DNA of 64,000 nucleotides, taken from assembly GCF_014635985.1 (NCBI RefSeq), contig NZ_BMDT01000010.1:1-64000 (forward strand), read 5' to 3'. The DNA comes from Enterococcus alcedinis (GTDB taxonomy: Bacteria; Bacillota; Bacilli; Lactobacillales; Enterococcaceae). This document shows positions 16,745-25,247 of this stretch, piece after piece. Below the pieces are notes generated by a model. The model did no database searches. It was not told where the DNA came from and saw only the letters and a list, made by a program, of their open reading frames with translations. The position numbers and the translations under genes were made by a program. Each line of letters opens with the position of its first letter. The stretch's first letter is position 1.

Positions 16745-16800
16745 AAATTAAAAATGAATTAGTGTGTTGAATATAAATTGATGTGCCATAGGAGGATTTA

Positions 16801-17832
16801 GTGTTGTTAAAACGGGTTGTGTATTTTGATTATTTGAGAATAATTGCAACATTTGCAGTTATTGTTTTACACGTAGCAGCTAGAAATATCGAGCTATTTG
16901 AAATTAACTCGCTACAATGGAATGTATATGTGTTTTATGATAGCTTGGTAAGATTCTCTGTACCAATTTTCATTATGATTAGTGGGGCATTATTTTTAGG
17001 TACGAATTATAATTTAAAAACTATTTTTGTAAAAAGAATACCGAGACTCGTAACTGCTTTCATTTTTTGGTCTCTTCTATACGCATTGATCAATCCTAAC
17101 TTCATTGGATTAAAAGAAATAGTTATAGAAACGATAAAAGGACATTCACATATGTGGTTTTTACCAATGATTATAGGATTATATATAAGTATCCCAGTAT
17201 TATCATTAGTATCTAAAAATAAACTGGTTTTACAGTATTTTATAAGCGTCTCATTTGTATTCAGTTTCGTTTTACCTACGCTTACTATTTTAATTAACGA
17301 CTTTGGTACACCTAATCTGATTTTAATTACTAATAGCTTAAATAAAACGATAGCTTTGACTAATATTGGAGCAGTTTCAGGGTATTTCTGTTATTACGTT
17401 TTAGGATATTATTTAAGCACTAAAGAAATTGATACGAAAATAAAAAAATGGATATTCGTACTAGGGGTCTTTGGAATCTTATCGACATATCTTCTTACAG
17501 TAAAAGCATCTGTTAATATAGCTAGGTTATCTGTTAATTACTTTGCGAATATTTCAGTTAATGTTTTTCTAGCTAGTGTAATGGTGTTTATACTGGGAAA
17601 AACGTATTTAAATAGATTTGATAATAAGATTGTTAGAGATCTCTCTAGATATACTTTTGGAGCTTTTTTGGTACATGCATTAATTATTTCGAAGATTTAT
17701 GAGTATTTTGATTTTTCGACGCTAAGTCCGGTCACATCTGTTCCAATAATCTCGATAATAGTTTTTTTGATTTCTCTCCTTATTAGTTTTGTTCTGAATA
17801 AAATACCTATAGTCAATAAGTTTATTGTTTGA
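16801..17832 (+). CDS. Acyltransferase-3 family membrane protein
   Basis: A 343-residue membrane protein with about ten helices, of the acyltransferase-3 family that O-acetylates or otherwise acylates surface glycans. The N-terminus VVYFDYLRIIATFAVIVLHVAARN holds the conserved Arg and catalytic-type His; SVPIFIMISGALFL and SHMWFLPMIIGLY are further family blocks. The start is GTG at 16801 or TTG at 16804, both close behind AGGAGGA. It lies downstream of the Wzx/Wzy locus across a scar, so it probably modifies the polysaccharide made there, though it could act on another wall polymer. Confidence 0.88.
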   Translation: MLLKRVVYFDYLRIIATFAVIVLHVAARNIELFEINSLQWNVYVFYDSLVRFSVPIFIMISGALFLGTNYNLKTIFVKRIPRLVTAFIFWSLLYALINPNFIGLKEIVIETIKGHSHMWFLPMIIGLYISIPVLSLVSKNKLVLQYFISVSFVFSFVLPTLTILINDFGTPNLILITNSLNKTIALTNIGAVSGYFCYYVLGYYLSTKEIDTKIKKWIFVLGVFGILSTYLLTVKASVNIARLSVNYFANISVNVFLASVMVFILGKTYLNRFDNKIVRDLSRYTFGAFLVHALIISKIYEYFDFSTLSPVTSVPIISIIVFLISLLISFVLNKIPIVNKFIV

Positions 17833-18190
17833 CTTATTACTGAAGGCTTGTATATTAAGGGTTATTGCTTTTTGTGTATTTTTTTAGACCTTGAATGCCA
17901 GCGCCTAAAAACTAAAGTAAGTGGTTAATAATAATACGAATACAAAAAAATATGATCCCAAACTATACTTGAATTATCATGTTAGATTGGAAATCATATT
18001 ATTGAAGAAAAAAATACTGTTATTCCAGTTCCCCTTAGGGAGAATGTACGATCCGACCGTTTAATACTGTACATAAACCAAAGTTAACCTGCCAATTGAG
18101 TATTCAGGAATTAAGTAACATATTTTTTCTAGAACTACTTCAAATTATTTACATAAAAAATCATTTTTTTAAAATATAACAATATTTACT
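17833..18190. other. Gene-free region before the secreted hydrolases
   Basis: No convincing ORF is seen. Possible remnants exist but cannot be named. An exact TACGAATA (17935-17942) occurs but has no gene close behind it. Confidence 0.4.
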
Positions 18191-18231
18191 AAAACCACTC
18201 TTAAGCCGATATAGCTTGAGAGTGGTTTTTT
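18191..18231 (+). terminator. Terminator upstream of the GH25/GW hydrolase
   Basis: AAAACCACTCTTAAGC pairs with GCTTGAGAGTGGTTTT (one G-U pair), followed by T. It isolates the hydrolase genes from the polysaccharide side. Confidence 0.82.
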
Positions 18232-18276
18232 GTGTTAGAATAAACAAAGGATAATATAAAATTAAGGTGGGGTAAA

Positions 18277-20328
18277 ATGAAGCGGAAAATAGTATTAGGG
18301 TTGATGGCTAGTAGTCTGTTGGTAGCGCCATTACTTCAATCAATACCAGTATTGGCAGAAGGAACGGAAGAGATGGATAGTACGTATGTTTCAAGCGAAG
18401 AGTACGCTACTGAAACGATAGAAAGTACCGTTCCTAGTGATGTTTTGAGCGAGCCTTTAGTGACAATTACAAATGAGTCGCTAGAAGAAATGTTAGAATC
18501 ATCGGTTCTGGCATCAGAGGAATCTCAAGCGACTGAAGCAAGTAGTCAAGAACTATTTAGTGAATCGGAAGAACAGCAATATGAAGAGGTCTTTTACAAT
18601 GGTCAGTGGTTTAAATTTCCTGTACAACCGTATACAGAAGAACCAGTAGTTGATCCTAATGCCAATCATGAATTAGGAAACACAGTTAATACCATGTTAA
18701 AAAGTCGCTCGAAGGCAGATATTATTACTGAGGATCAAACAGGAAGACCGAAGTGGGACTTCATTGATGTTGCATCTTATCAATCTGATTTATCTGTAAA
18801 AGATTATGAATACATGAAAAAGCATGGAGTAACGGGTGTCGTCGTTAAGCTAACAGAAGGAACAAGTTATAAGAATCCTTATGCGCAAACACAAATTGAA
18901 AATGCTAAAAAAGCAGGATTGAAAGTGAGCACCTATCATTACAGTCATTTTTTAACAAAAGAAGGTGCTGAAGCTGAAGCGGCGTACTACGCTGCAGAAG
19001 CAAAACGTTTGAACTTACCGAGTAACACGATTATGGTGAACGATATTGAAGAGAATTTTAATGCGTTCTCAACTCAAAATTCGATCTTCTTTGCCAATAA
19101 ATTAAAAGATTTAGGTTACCCTACAACGATGCACTATTCTTATGCAAGCGCATTTGAACGTGGTCTTTTAGCATCAGAAATGCTTGGTGCAAAAAATCTA
19201 TGGATAGCACAATATCCCTATCAGCCGAGCGATAAAAATATTTTGCATACTGCGCATAGTGCATGGCAATGGTCAAGTTCGATGAAATTTACAGAAATAA
19301 AAAATAAAACGTTTGATGTAAATATGGATCATACTGGGATGTTTTCAAACCGTTCAGCGATTGAGGGTGAAGTAGAAGATATCAAACCGGTTTCTGAAAA
19401 AGTGATTAATAAATATGCGACAATTACGGCAAAAGATTTTATTTTTTGGAATGACTTGTCGTTTAAAAAACAAAATGCGACAAGTAGTCAATATTTCCAA
19501 AAGACGTTATATGTCGATAAAGAGTACACTTACGCGGATGGTGTAAAATACGTATCCGTAAAAGATAGTAATCAAAAACAAATTGGGATTGTTGATTCCC
19601 GCGCTTTAACGTATGCAACGAGTCGAGGTGGGATTTATATTTCTCATTCGCTGTATGTGACGGTTCGTTCAAAAAATTATAAGATTTGGCAGAACTTTAA
19701 TTTTTCAACAACGCGTGGAATAACGGGTCAATATTATGATCAAACGGTGCAAGTGCGAGGGAAGTATCATCACTTTAATGGTTCAATCTATTACTCCTTA
19801 TACACAAATGATGGGAAATGGATTGGTTACGTCGACGCAATGAGCGTTCGTCAAGGAAGTGGTCAGCAAGGGATTCATTATAAGTATGGAAAATTTGTGA
19901 CAGTTAAAGGAAATTATAATCTATGGCGTAATTTTTCATGGAATAATCAGACGAAAGCAAGCCTGTACAAAGGTCAGACCATTGAAGCTCGTGGCTACTA
20001 CAATCACTTCAATGGTTCTCGTTACCTGTCTTTATATGACAACAAAGGCAAATGGTTAGGTTATATTAATGAAAGAGGGGTTAATACTGAAAAGAGTCGC
20101 GGTGGTGCAGCTCTGGCAGCAAAGTTTAATAAAAAAATTGTGAAACGTAATTACACGATTTGGCAGGACTTTGGTTTTAGTAAGAAAAAAGCCAATAGTA
20201 ATCAGTACCTCAATCAAACACTTTACGTAGCAGTGCAATACCGTCACTTTAACGGTTCGACTTACTATTCACTTTATAATTCGAAGAACCAATGGCTTGG
20301 CTACATTAATGCTAACGCTACAAAATAA
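18277..20328 (+). CDS. Secreted GH25 muramidase with four GW-like wall-binding modules
   Basis: A 683-residue precursor. Residues 1-28 are a signal peptide (KRKIVLGLMASSLLVAPLL, cleavage near VLAEG). A Ser/Glu/Thr-rich linker runs to about 110. The GH25 domain spans about 160-360, with the first Asp in FIDVASYQ and the catalytic Asp-Ile-Glu in MVNDIEEN. Four modules of about 70-75 residues fill the rest, each with a YxIW/LWRNF-type strand and a KWxGYI near its end, resembling SH3_8 (GW) modules that bind lipoteichoic acid or other wall polymers. It probably acts as an autolysin. The first module begins SEKVINKYATIT, nearly the same as the first module of the next gene. Confidence 0.92.
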   Translation: MKRKIVLGLMASSLLVAPLLQSIPVLAEGTEEMDSTYVSSEEYATETIESTVPSDVLSEPLVTITNESLEEMLESSVLASEESQATEASSQELFSESEEQQYEEVFYNGQWFKFPVQPYTEEPVVDPNANHELGNTVNTMLKSRSKADIITEDQTGRPKWDFIDVASYQSDLSVKDYEYMKKHGVTGVVVKLTEGTSYKNPYAQTQIENAKKAGLKVSTYHYSHFLTKEGAEAEAAYYAAEAKRLNLPSNTIMVNDIEENFNAFSTQNSIFFANKLKDLGYPTTMHYSYASAFERGLLASEMLGAKNLWIAQYPYQPSDKNILHTAHSAWQWSSSMKFTEIKNKTFDVNMDHTGMFSNRSAIEGEVEDIKPVSEKVINKYATITAKDFIFWNDLSFKKQNATSSQYFQKTLYVDKEYTYADGVKYVSVKDSNQKQIGIVDSRALTYATSRGGIYISHSLYVTVRSKNYKIWQNFNFSTTRGITGQYYDQTVQVRGKYHHFNGSIYYSLYTNDGKWIGYVDAMSVRQGSGQQGIHYKYGKFVTVKGNYNLWRNFSWNNQTKASLYKGQTIEARGYYNHFNGSRYLSLYDNKGKWLGYINERGVNTEKSRGGAALAAKFNKKIVKRNYTIWQDFGFSKKKANSNQYLNQTLYVAVQYRHFNGSTYYSLYNSKNQWLGYINANATK

Positions 20329-20340
20329 ACAATTATTTTA

Positions 20341-20385
20341 AAACACGTATCGTTGAGATTTAGCTGTCAACGATACGTGTTTTTA
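20341..20385 (+). terminator. Terminator between the two hydrolase genes
   Basis: AAACACGTATCGTTGA pairs exactly with TCAACGATACGTGTTT, followed by T. The two hydrolases are therefore separate units. Confidence 0.92.
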
Positions 20386-20459
20386 TTTTGTAGAAATCTT
20401 ATAATTATGATAACAACTCTTTTGCTGGTACGAGGTTCGAGTAGTTATCAATGTGACCG

Positions 20460-20468
20460 TGTTATAAT
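20460..20468 (+). promoter_or_regulatory. Extended -10 promoter of the glucosaminidase gene
   Basis: TGTTATAAT is a perfect extended -10 element. The -35 region is poor. It lies about 32 bases before the start codon. Confidence 0.65.
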
Positions 20469-20499
20469 GAGCTGACGACAAAAAGAAAAAGGGTGAACG

Positions 20500-22620
20500 A
20501 TGATGAAAAGAATCATGAAGGGTATTGTTACTAGTAGCTTACTTATTCTGTCATTCTCAAGTATTCCGGTTGTTTTTTCAGATGAATTTACAACTCCTCC
20601 GTCGCTAGAATCAATTGTGGAAAGTTCAACAGAGGAAACATTAATGACAAGCGAAACGTTAAATGAAAGCGAATTCTTTAGTGGAGAGTTCGAGTCGGAA
20701 GGAAGTTCATCGGTGATTGAAACCTTCGATTCGACCCAATTTGAAGAGAGTGATGATTCAAGTGTAGCAACGACAGAGACGACTATTAGTGAGTCGTTGT
20801 TTGAGGAATCGGTTCAAGGTAAGTTGATGCTAAAGACCAATGAGATTATTTCTGAAAAAGTGATTGGGAAATATGCAACAATCACTTCAAAAGATTTGAT
20901 TTTATGGGAAGATTTAACTTTGCAAAAAGAGAAAGCGAGAAGTAGTCAGTATTACTTGCAGACATTGTTGGTTGAAAAAGAATTTAAGCTTTCAGATGGT
21001 AAGCAATATCTCTCGTTAAAAAACAACAAAAATCAGTTATTAGGTTATATAAGTGCGACAGAATTAAAAATCGTTGATGGTCAACAAGGTCTGTTTCATA
21101 GTATCGATCAATTTGTATCGATTAACGGGACCTATACAATTTGGCAAAATTTCAAATGGGAACAACGTCATTCTGCGACGCAATTTAAAAATCAAACCTT
21201 CCGAGCAAAGGGTATCTACTATCATTTTAACGGCTCACGTTACTTGTCGCTCTATAATAATAAAAATCAATGGATTGGCTACATCAATGAAAATGGGGTA
21301 AAAAAAGCGATAGGTGATCAGGGGGCTTTTCAATCCATTTCGCGTTATGTTTCTATCAAAGGAACGTATACGATTTGGCAAAATTTCAAATGGGAAAAAC
21401 GTTATTCAGCCAGTCAATTTAAAAATCAAACATTCAAAGCAAAAGGTATCTACAATCATTTCAATGGTTCCCATTACTTATCGCTCTACAATCAAAAGGA
21501 CCAATGGGTTGGCTATATCAATGAAAAGGGGACCGATGCAGCAAGAGGTCAAGAAAGTATTTATCATAGCTATGGCAAATACATTAGTATCATAGGAAAT
21601 TACGATTTGTGGCGTAATTTTTCATGGTCAAGCAATGTTCATTCCAGTAAATACCAGGGGCAAACATTTTTAGCAAAAGGGATTTATTATCACTTCAATG
21701 GTTCTCGCTACTTATCTGTCTATGACAATAAAGGGAATTGGCTAGGGTATATGAACGCTGATGGCGCTAAAGTGGTCTCAGATCAACAAGGTACCTACCA
21801 AAGTTATGGTAAGACAGTCACGGTAAAAACAAACAATTATGCGATTTGGCGTAATTTTAGTTGGTCGTCTAAAGCCAGTGGTAGTCATCTCGGGAAAAAA
21901 TATCTAGCTAAAGGTGTCTACCAGCATTACAACGGTTCACGCTATCTCTCTTTATATGACAATAATCGTTGGATTGGCTATATCAATGCACTTGGTACCA
22001 CTGATACGACGTCTCGTTGGGTGAAAGAAAATAATAACTGGTATTACTTGAACAATCGTGGCCAAGTGACAAAAGGTTGGGCTCAAATTGACAATCGTTG
22101 GAATTATTTCGATGCATCTGGTATTAATATTGATGATTCGCAAGCCCGTTTTATTGGTCAGAGTATCGATACTGCTCGCAGTATTGCTGATAAAAACCAA
22201 CTGTATCCGTCAGTGATGCTTGCACAAGCCATTTTAGAGTCGAATTATGGAACGAGTGAATTGGCGAGAAAAGCCAATAACTTTTTCGGAATGAAATTTA
22301 AGGAAAATGAAGATGAAGGTAAATATGAAAAATACTTCGTTGAAACGAAAGAATACGACGCCACGACAGGTGAAACGGTGACGATTTTAGCTGCATTCAG
22401 AAAATACCCAACTCTCTTGAAATCATTTGAAGACAATGCTTTAAAATTACGACAAGGCGTAAGTTGGGATCATAATTACTACTCTGGTACGTGGCGTGAA
22501 AATGCCAAAACGTATAAGGAAGCGACAAAAGCTTTAACTGGTAAATACGCAACCGATCCGCTTTATAATCAAAGTCTTGATACCCGAATTGAAAAATGGC
22601 GATTGAACCAATTTGATTAA
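20500..22620 (+). CDS. Secreted glucosaminidase with five GW-like modules (GH73)
   Basis: A 706-residue precursor. A signal peptide occupies residues 1-27 and a Ser/Glu/Thr-rich linker runs to about 115. Then come five GW-like modules of about 72 residues (NGSRYLSLY and WIGYIN recur), a short pair of aromatic cell-wall-binding repeats (RWVKENNNWYYL, GWAQIDNRWNYF), and a C-terminal glucosaminidase domain from about 550. The likely catalytic Glu580 lies in AQAILESNYG. The order binding-then-catalytic is the reverse of the neighbouring GH25 protein. Two ATG codons (20500, 20503) follow AGGGTGA. It probably hydrolyses GlcNAc-MurNAc bonds during division or wall turnover. Confidence 0.92.
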   Translation: MMKRIMKGIVTSSLLILSFSSIPVVFSDEFTTPPSLESIVESSTEETLMTSETLNESEFFSGEFESEGSSSVIETFDSTQFEESDDSSVATTETTISESLFEESVQGKLMLKTNEIISEKVIGKYATITSKDLILWEDLTLQKEKARSSQYYLQTLLVEKEFKLSDGKQYLSLKNNKNQLLGYISATELKIVDGQQGLFHSIDQFVSINGTYTIWQNFKWEQRHSATQFKNQTFRAKGIYYHFNGSRYLSLYNNKNQWIGYINENGVKKAIGDQGAFQSISRYVSIKGTYTIWQNFKWEKRYSASQFKNQTFKAKGIYNHFNGSHYLSLYNQKDQWVGYINEKGTDAARGQESIYHSYGKYISIIGNYDLWRNFSWSSNVHSSKYQGQTFLAKGIYYHFNGSRYLSVYDNKGNWLGYMNADGAKVVSDQQGTYQSYGKTVTVKTNNYAIWRNFSWSSKASGSHLGKKYLAKGVYQHYNGSRYLSLYDNNRWIGYINALGTTDTTSRWVKENNNWYYLNNRGQVTKGWAQIDNRWNYFDASGINIDDSQARFIGQSIDTARSIADKNQLYPSVMLAQAILESNYGTSELARKANNFFGMKFKENEDEGKYEKYFVETKEYDATTGETVTILAAFRKYPTLLKSFEDNALKLRQGVSWDHNYYSGTWRENAKTYKEATKALTGKYATDPLYNQSLDTRIEKWRLNQFD

Positions 22621-22645
22621 TGTTGGCGTATACTGGATTCTTTTT

Positions 22646-22676
22646 AAACAACCAGTTCTTTCTGGTTGTTTTTTTT
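22646..22676 (+). terminator. Terminator after the glucosaminidase gene
   Basis: AAACAACCAG pairs exactly with CTGGTTGTTT, followed by a long T-run. Confidence 0.92.
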
Positions 22677-22688
22677 GTGTCTGCGTTC

Positions 22689-22725
22689 TATAATGAATAA
22701 AACAGTTTTTAAAACTGTTTTATTC
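22689..22725 (+). promoter_or_regulatory. Promoter -10 followed by a perfect palindrome (candidate operator)
   Basis: TATAAT at 22689-22694 is followed at once by a perfect inverted repeat with 15-base arms, GAATAAAACAGTTTT (22695-22709) and its complement (22711-22725), with one base between. The site spans the expected transcription start, the classic place for a repressor operator. It would control the methionine-type ABC operon about 140 bases downstream. An alternative is an early RNA hairpin. Confidence 0.6.
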
Positions 22726-22774
22726 TGTTTTTACTGAACAAACTTTCTTGTTTATGTTTATAAATAAAGGTTTA

Positions 22775-22803
22775 TTGTTCATTTTTTTCGTGAAAATGAA
22801 CAA
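22775..22803 (+). repeat. Inverted repeat in the leader of the ABC operon
   Basis: TTGTTCATTTT (22775-22785) and AAAATGAACAA (22793-22803) are perfect 11-base arms around seven bases. There is no T-run, so it is not a terminator. It may be an operator or an mRNA stem before the ribosome site. Confidence 0.55.
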
Positions 22804-22866
22804 AGGGAGAGTTGGATAGTAGTACAGATGGTTTTATTGTTTGGTATAGGTGGAAGGGGGATTGAA

Positions 22867-23589
22867 ATGTATCAGCTGAAGCAGGTAAGTCATGCTTATG
22901 GTGAAAAACAAGCGATTAATGAATTATCTTTTTCAGTTGAAAGAGGTTCGTTTGTTGGGGTAGTTGGTAAGAGTGGTTCAGGGAAATCGACGTTGTTGCG
23001 TCTATTGAATTTAATGGAATCACCTAGTCGAGGCCGTCTATCAATCAATGGGTTAGATGTGGGAGAACTTTCTACAAAAGAAAAGCAACGCTGGAAACAA
23101 AAAATAGGGATGGCTTTTCAACATTTTAATTTATTGAATAATTTAACGGTGGCTGAAAACGTCGCATTACCTTTGAAGTTGATTGGGCAAAAGGATCAAG
23201 CGTATGTCACTGAATTGTTGGCTTTTGTTGGGCTACAAGAAAAGATGACGGCTTATCCGAGTCAGCTTTCGGGAGGAGAAAAGCAACGGGTTTCAATAGC
23301 ACGGGCACTTGTGCGAAAGCCTGAAATTTTGTTGTGCGATGAGGTGACCAGTGCGTTGGATGAGGAATATGCGGATGAGGTTTTAATCTTATTGCAAAAG
23401 ATTCATCAAGCGTTTGGTTTGACGATTTTCTTTGTCAGTCACGATTTAGCAGCGGTTAAAAAGGTTTGTCATCGGGTGCTTGTTTTAGAAGAGGGCAAGT
23501 TACAAGGTGAGGTTATGAATACACCGATTAAGGTTGAGATGGATACCGTGACCTATTTTGAAAAAGTTCAAAGGAGGTTAGCACCATGA
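22867..23589 (+). CDS. metN: ABC transporter ATPase, methionine type, short form
   Basis: A 240-residue ATPase: Walker A GKSGSGKSTL, Q-loop AFQHFNLL, signature LSGGEKQRVSIARAL, Walker B ILLCDEVTSALD and H-loop FVSHD. The downstream permease and NlpA-type lipoprotein identify it as the MetNIQ class that imports methionine or related amino acids. MetN proteins are usually about 340 residues with a C-terminal NIL/ACT domain giving feedback inhibition; this one stops just after the ATPase core and lacks it. The start is the ATG at 22867 behind GGAAGGGGG. The last codons overlap the permease start by 4 bases. Confidence 0.9.
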   Translation: MYQLKQVSHAYGEKQAINELSFSVERGSFVGVVGKSGSGKSTLLRLLNLMESPSRGRLSINGLDVGELSTKEKQRWKQKIGMAFQHFNLLNNLTVAENVALPLKLIGQKDQAYVTELLAFVGLQEKMTAYPSQLSGGEKQRVSIARALVRKPEILLCDEVTSALDEEYADEVLILLQKIHQAFGLTIFFVSHDLAAVKKVCHRVLVLEEGKLQGEVMNTPIKVEMDTVTYFEKVQRRLAP

Positions 23590-24257
23590 CCTTGTCTGAA
23601 CAAATCGTTTATTATTGGCCAGAATTACAGTTATCGCTTGAGCAAACGGCAATTATGATGGGAATTTCTTTGTTTTTTGCGCTAGTGATCGGTTTACCAC
23701 TGGGGATTGGATTATTCTTATCGAATCCTAAATTTACGCAAAAAAAGACAGTCAGCTATTGGGTATTAAATGCCATTGTTAGTGTGATTCGTTCGTATCC
23801 CTTTTTACTGTTGGTCGTGACGCTGATTCCGGTCGTACGTTTCTTAATTGGTAGAGCTTTTGGACCGGTGCCGGCTTCATTTCCATTGAGTTTAGTTGCG
23901 GTTGCAATTTTTGCCCGTCTGGTGGAACAAGTCTTACTAGACATTCCGCAAGAGATACGATTATTAGCCGATTCACTTGGTGCGAATAAGTGGCAATACA
24001 TTTGTTACTTTTTGTTAGTGGAAGGTCGGAGTGGCTTGATATTAGCCTTTACGACAACAATTGTGAGTATGGTCTCGTATTCTACGGTGATGGGAATTGT
24101 TGGCGGTGGCGGGATTGGTGATTTTGCCATTCGTTACGGTTATCAAAGTTATCAGTACGGCATTATGTATCTTGCCATTATTTTGATGGTTTGTTTTGTA
24201 TTTTTAATTCAAATGATAGGTAATCAAATCGCCTATCAATTAGATAAAAGAAAGTAG
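23586..24257 (+). CDS. metI: ABC transporter permease, methionine type
   Basis: A 223-residue membrane protein with five or six helices of the binding-protein-dependent permease family. The EAA-like loop that contacts the ATPase is seen as DSLGANKWQYICYF. Upstream is RSYPFLLLVVTLIPVVRFLIG and downstream GIVGGGGIGDFAIRYGY, both hallmarks of MetI. It overlaps metN by ATGA and is followed after 8 bases by the lipoprotein gene, so the three are co-transcribed. The precise substrate is not provable from sequence. Confidence 0.93.
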   Translation: MTLSEQIVYYWPELQLSLEQTAIMMGISLFFALVIGLPLGIGLFLSNPKFTQKKTVSYWVLNAIVSVIRSYPFLLLVVTLIPVVRFLIGRAFGPVPASFPLSLVAVAIFARLVEQVLLDIPQEIRLLADSLGANKWQYICYFLLVEGRSGLILAFTTTIVSMVSYSTVMGIVGGGGIGDFAIRYGYQSYQYGIMYLAIILMVCFVFLIQMIGNQIAYQLDKRK

Positions 24258-24265
24258 GATGGAAA

Positions 24266-25087
24266 ATGAAGAAAATTGGTTTAGGGGTAGTCGCACTTGT
24301 AGCGATGGTTACGTTAGCAGCTTGTGGTGCAAAGGATAAAGAAGCAGGCAATGCAAAAGAAGATAAAGTGATCACGGTTGCTGGACAAGCAGCACCAATG
24401 ACAGACGTTGTCAAAGTCGCAGCAGAAGTGGCTAAAAAAGATGGCTGGGAAATTAAATTAGTTCAAGTCAACGATAACGTGGCTTATAATGATATGGTCG
24501 CTAGTAAAGAAGCCGATGCTAGTTTTGCGCAACATGTTCCATTTATGGAAAAGTACAATTCAGAAAAAGCGGCGAATCTGGTAGCCATTCAACCAATTTA
24601 CGATGCAAAAGTTGGTTTTTACTCAAAAGATTACCAATCAGTTGACGAAATTCCAGAAAACAGCAAAGTGGCGATTCCCAATGATGCTTCAAACGAAGGT
24701 CGCGCGTTAGCGATTTTAGCTGAGCAAGGCTTAATCACTTTAACTGAAGGTGTTGGAACGAATGCGACAACGAAAGATGTAATTGAAAATCCTAAAAACT
24801 TGGAATGGTTAGCCGTTGATTTATTGAACTTAGCGGAAGCTTACAGTGAACCAGGTGTTTCATTGGTTTATAACTATCCAACGTATATTTCTAAAATTGG
24901 TTTGAAACCAACCGATGCATTATTCTTAGAAGAAAACATTGACGATCGTTTCTCTATTCAATTAGTGGCACGTGAAGACAATAAAGATTCAGAAAAAATT
25001 AAAGCATTGCACAAATACATGACAAGTGATGAAGTCCGTAACTTTTTAGAAGAAGAACACAGCGATACATTAGTACCTTCGTTTTAA
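24266..25087 (+). CDS. metQ: Substrate-binding lipoprotein of the NlpA/MetQ family
   Basis: A 273-residue lipoprotein with signal peptide and lipobox LAAC (modified Cys20), anchored outside the membrane. It has the MetQ/NlpA fold with early TVAGQAAPMTDVVKVAAEVAKK, DASFAQHVPFMEKYN and KVAIPNDASNEGRALAILAEQGLI. It delivers methionine or a similar amino acid to MetI. Among close paralogues ligands include D/L-methionine and Gly-Met, so substrate is probable rather than certain. Last gene of the operon; a terminator follows. Confidence 0.92.
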   Translation: MKKIGLGVVALVAMVTLAACGAKDKEAGNAKEDKVITVAGQAAPMTDVVKVAAEVAKKDGWEIKLVQVNDNVAYNDMVASKEADASFAQHVPFMEKYNSEKAANLVAIQPIYDAKVGFYSKDYQSVDEIPENSKVAIPNDASNEGRALAILAEQGLITLTEGVGTNATTKDVIENPKNLEWLAVDLLNLAEAYSEPGVSLVYNYPTYISKIGLKPTDALFLEENIDDRFSIQLVAREDNKDSEKIKALHKYMTSDEVRNFLEEEHSDTLVPSF

Positions 25088-25108
25088 ATCACTTCAATAC
25101 TATTTAAA

Positions 25109-25149
25109 AGGCACTTAAGCGAATCGAATTCGCTTGATTGTCTTTTTTT
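25109..25149 (+). terminator. Terminator after metQ
   Basis: AAGCGAAT pairs with ATTCGCTT around CGA, extended by AGGCA with TGTCT, followed by seven T. Confidence 0.85.
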
Positions 25150-25200
25150 GGTTAATATTTTATTAAAACAGAAGTGTGTTTCCGCAGTATCGTTGATTTA

Positions 25201-25209
25201 TGGTATACT
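25201..25209 (+). promoter_or_regulatory. Extended -10 promoter of the LTA-synthase-like gene
   Basis: TGGTATACT is a good extended -10 element 39 bases before the start codon. The -35 is weak. Confidence 0.6.
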
Positions 25210-25247
25210 TTTGAGAAGAATGATTGACAGAAAGTAGGCAGAATTGA

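Noticed and set aside
17935-17942. Exact TACGAATA (CIN-box) word
   Set aside because: No T-rich lead and no gene start within 300 bases; a terminator at 18191 separates it from the next gene. Treated as chance.
18277-22620. Possible CRISPR or DNA-level tandem array
   Set aside because: The repetition is at protein level (GW-like modules of about 70 residues) inside two open reading frames, not short repeats with unique spacers. No CRISPR array was seen in the window.
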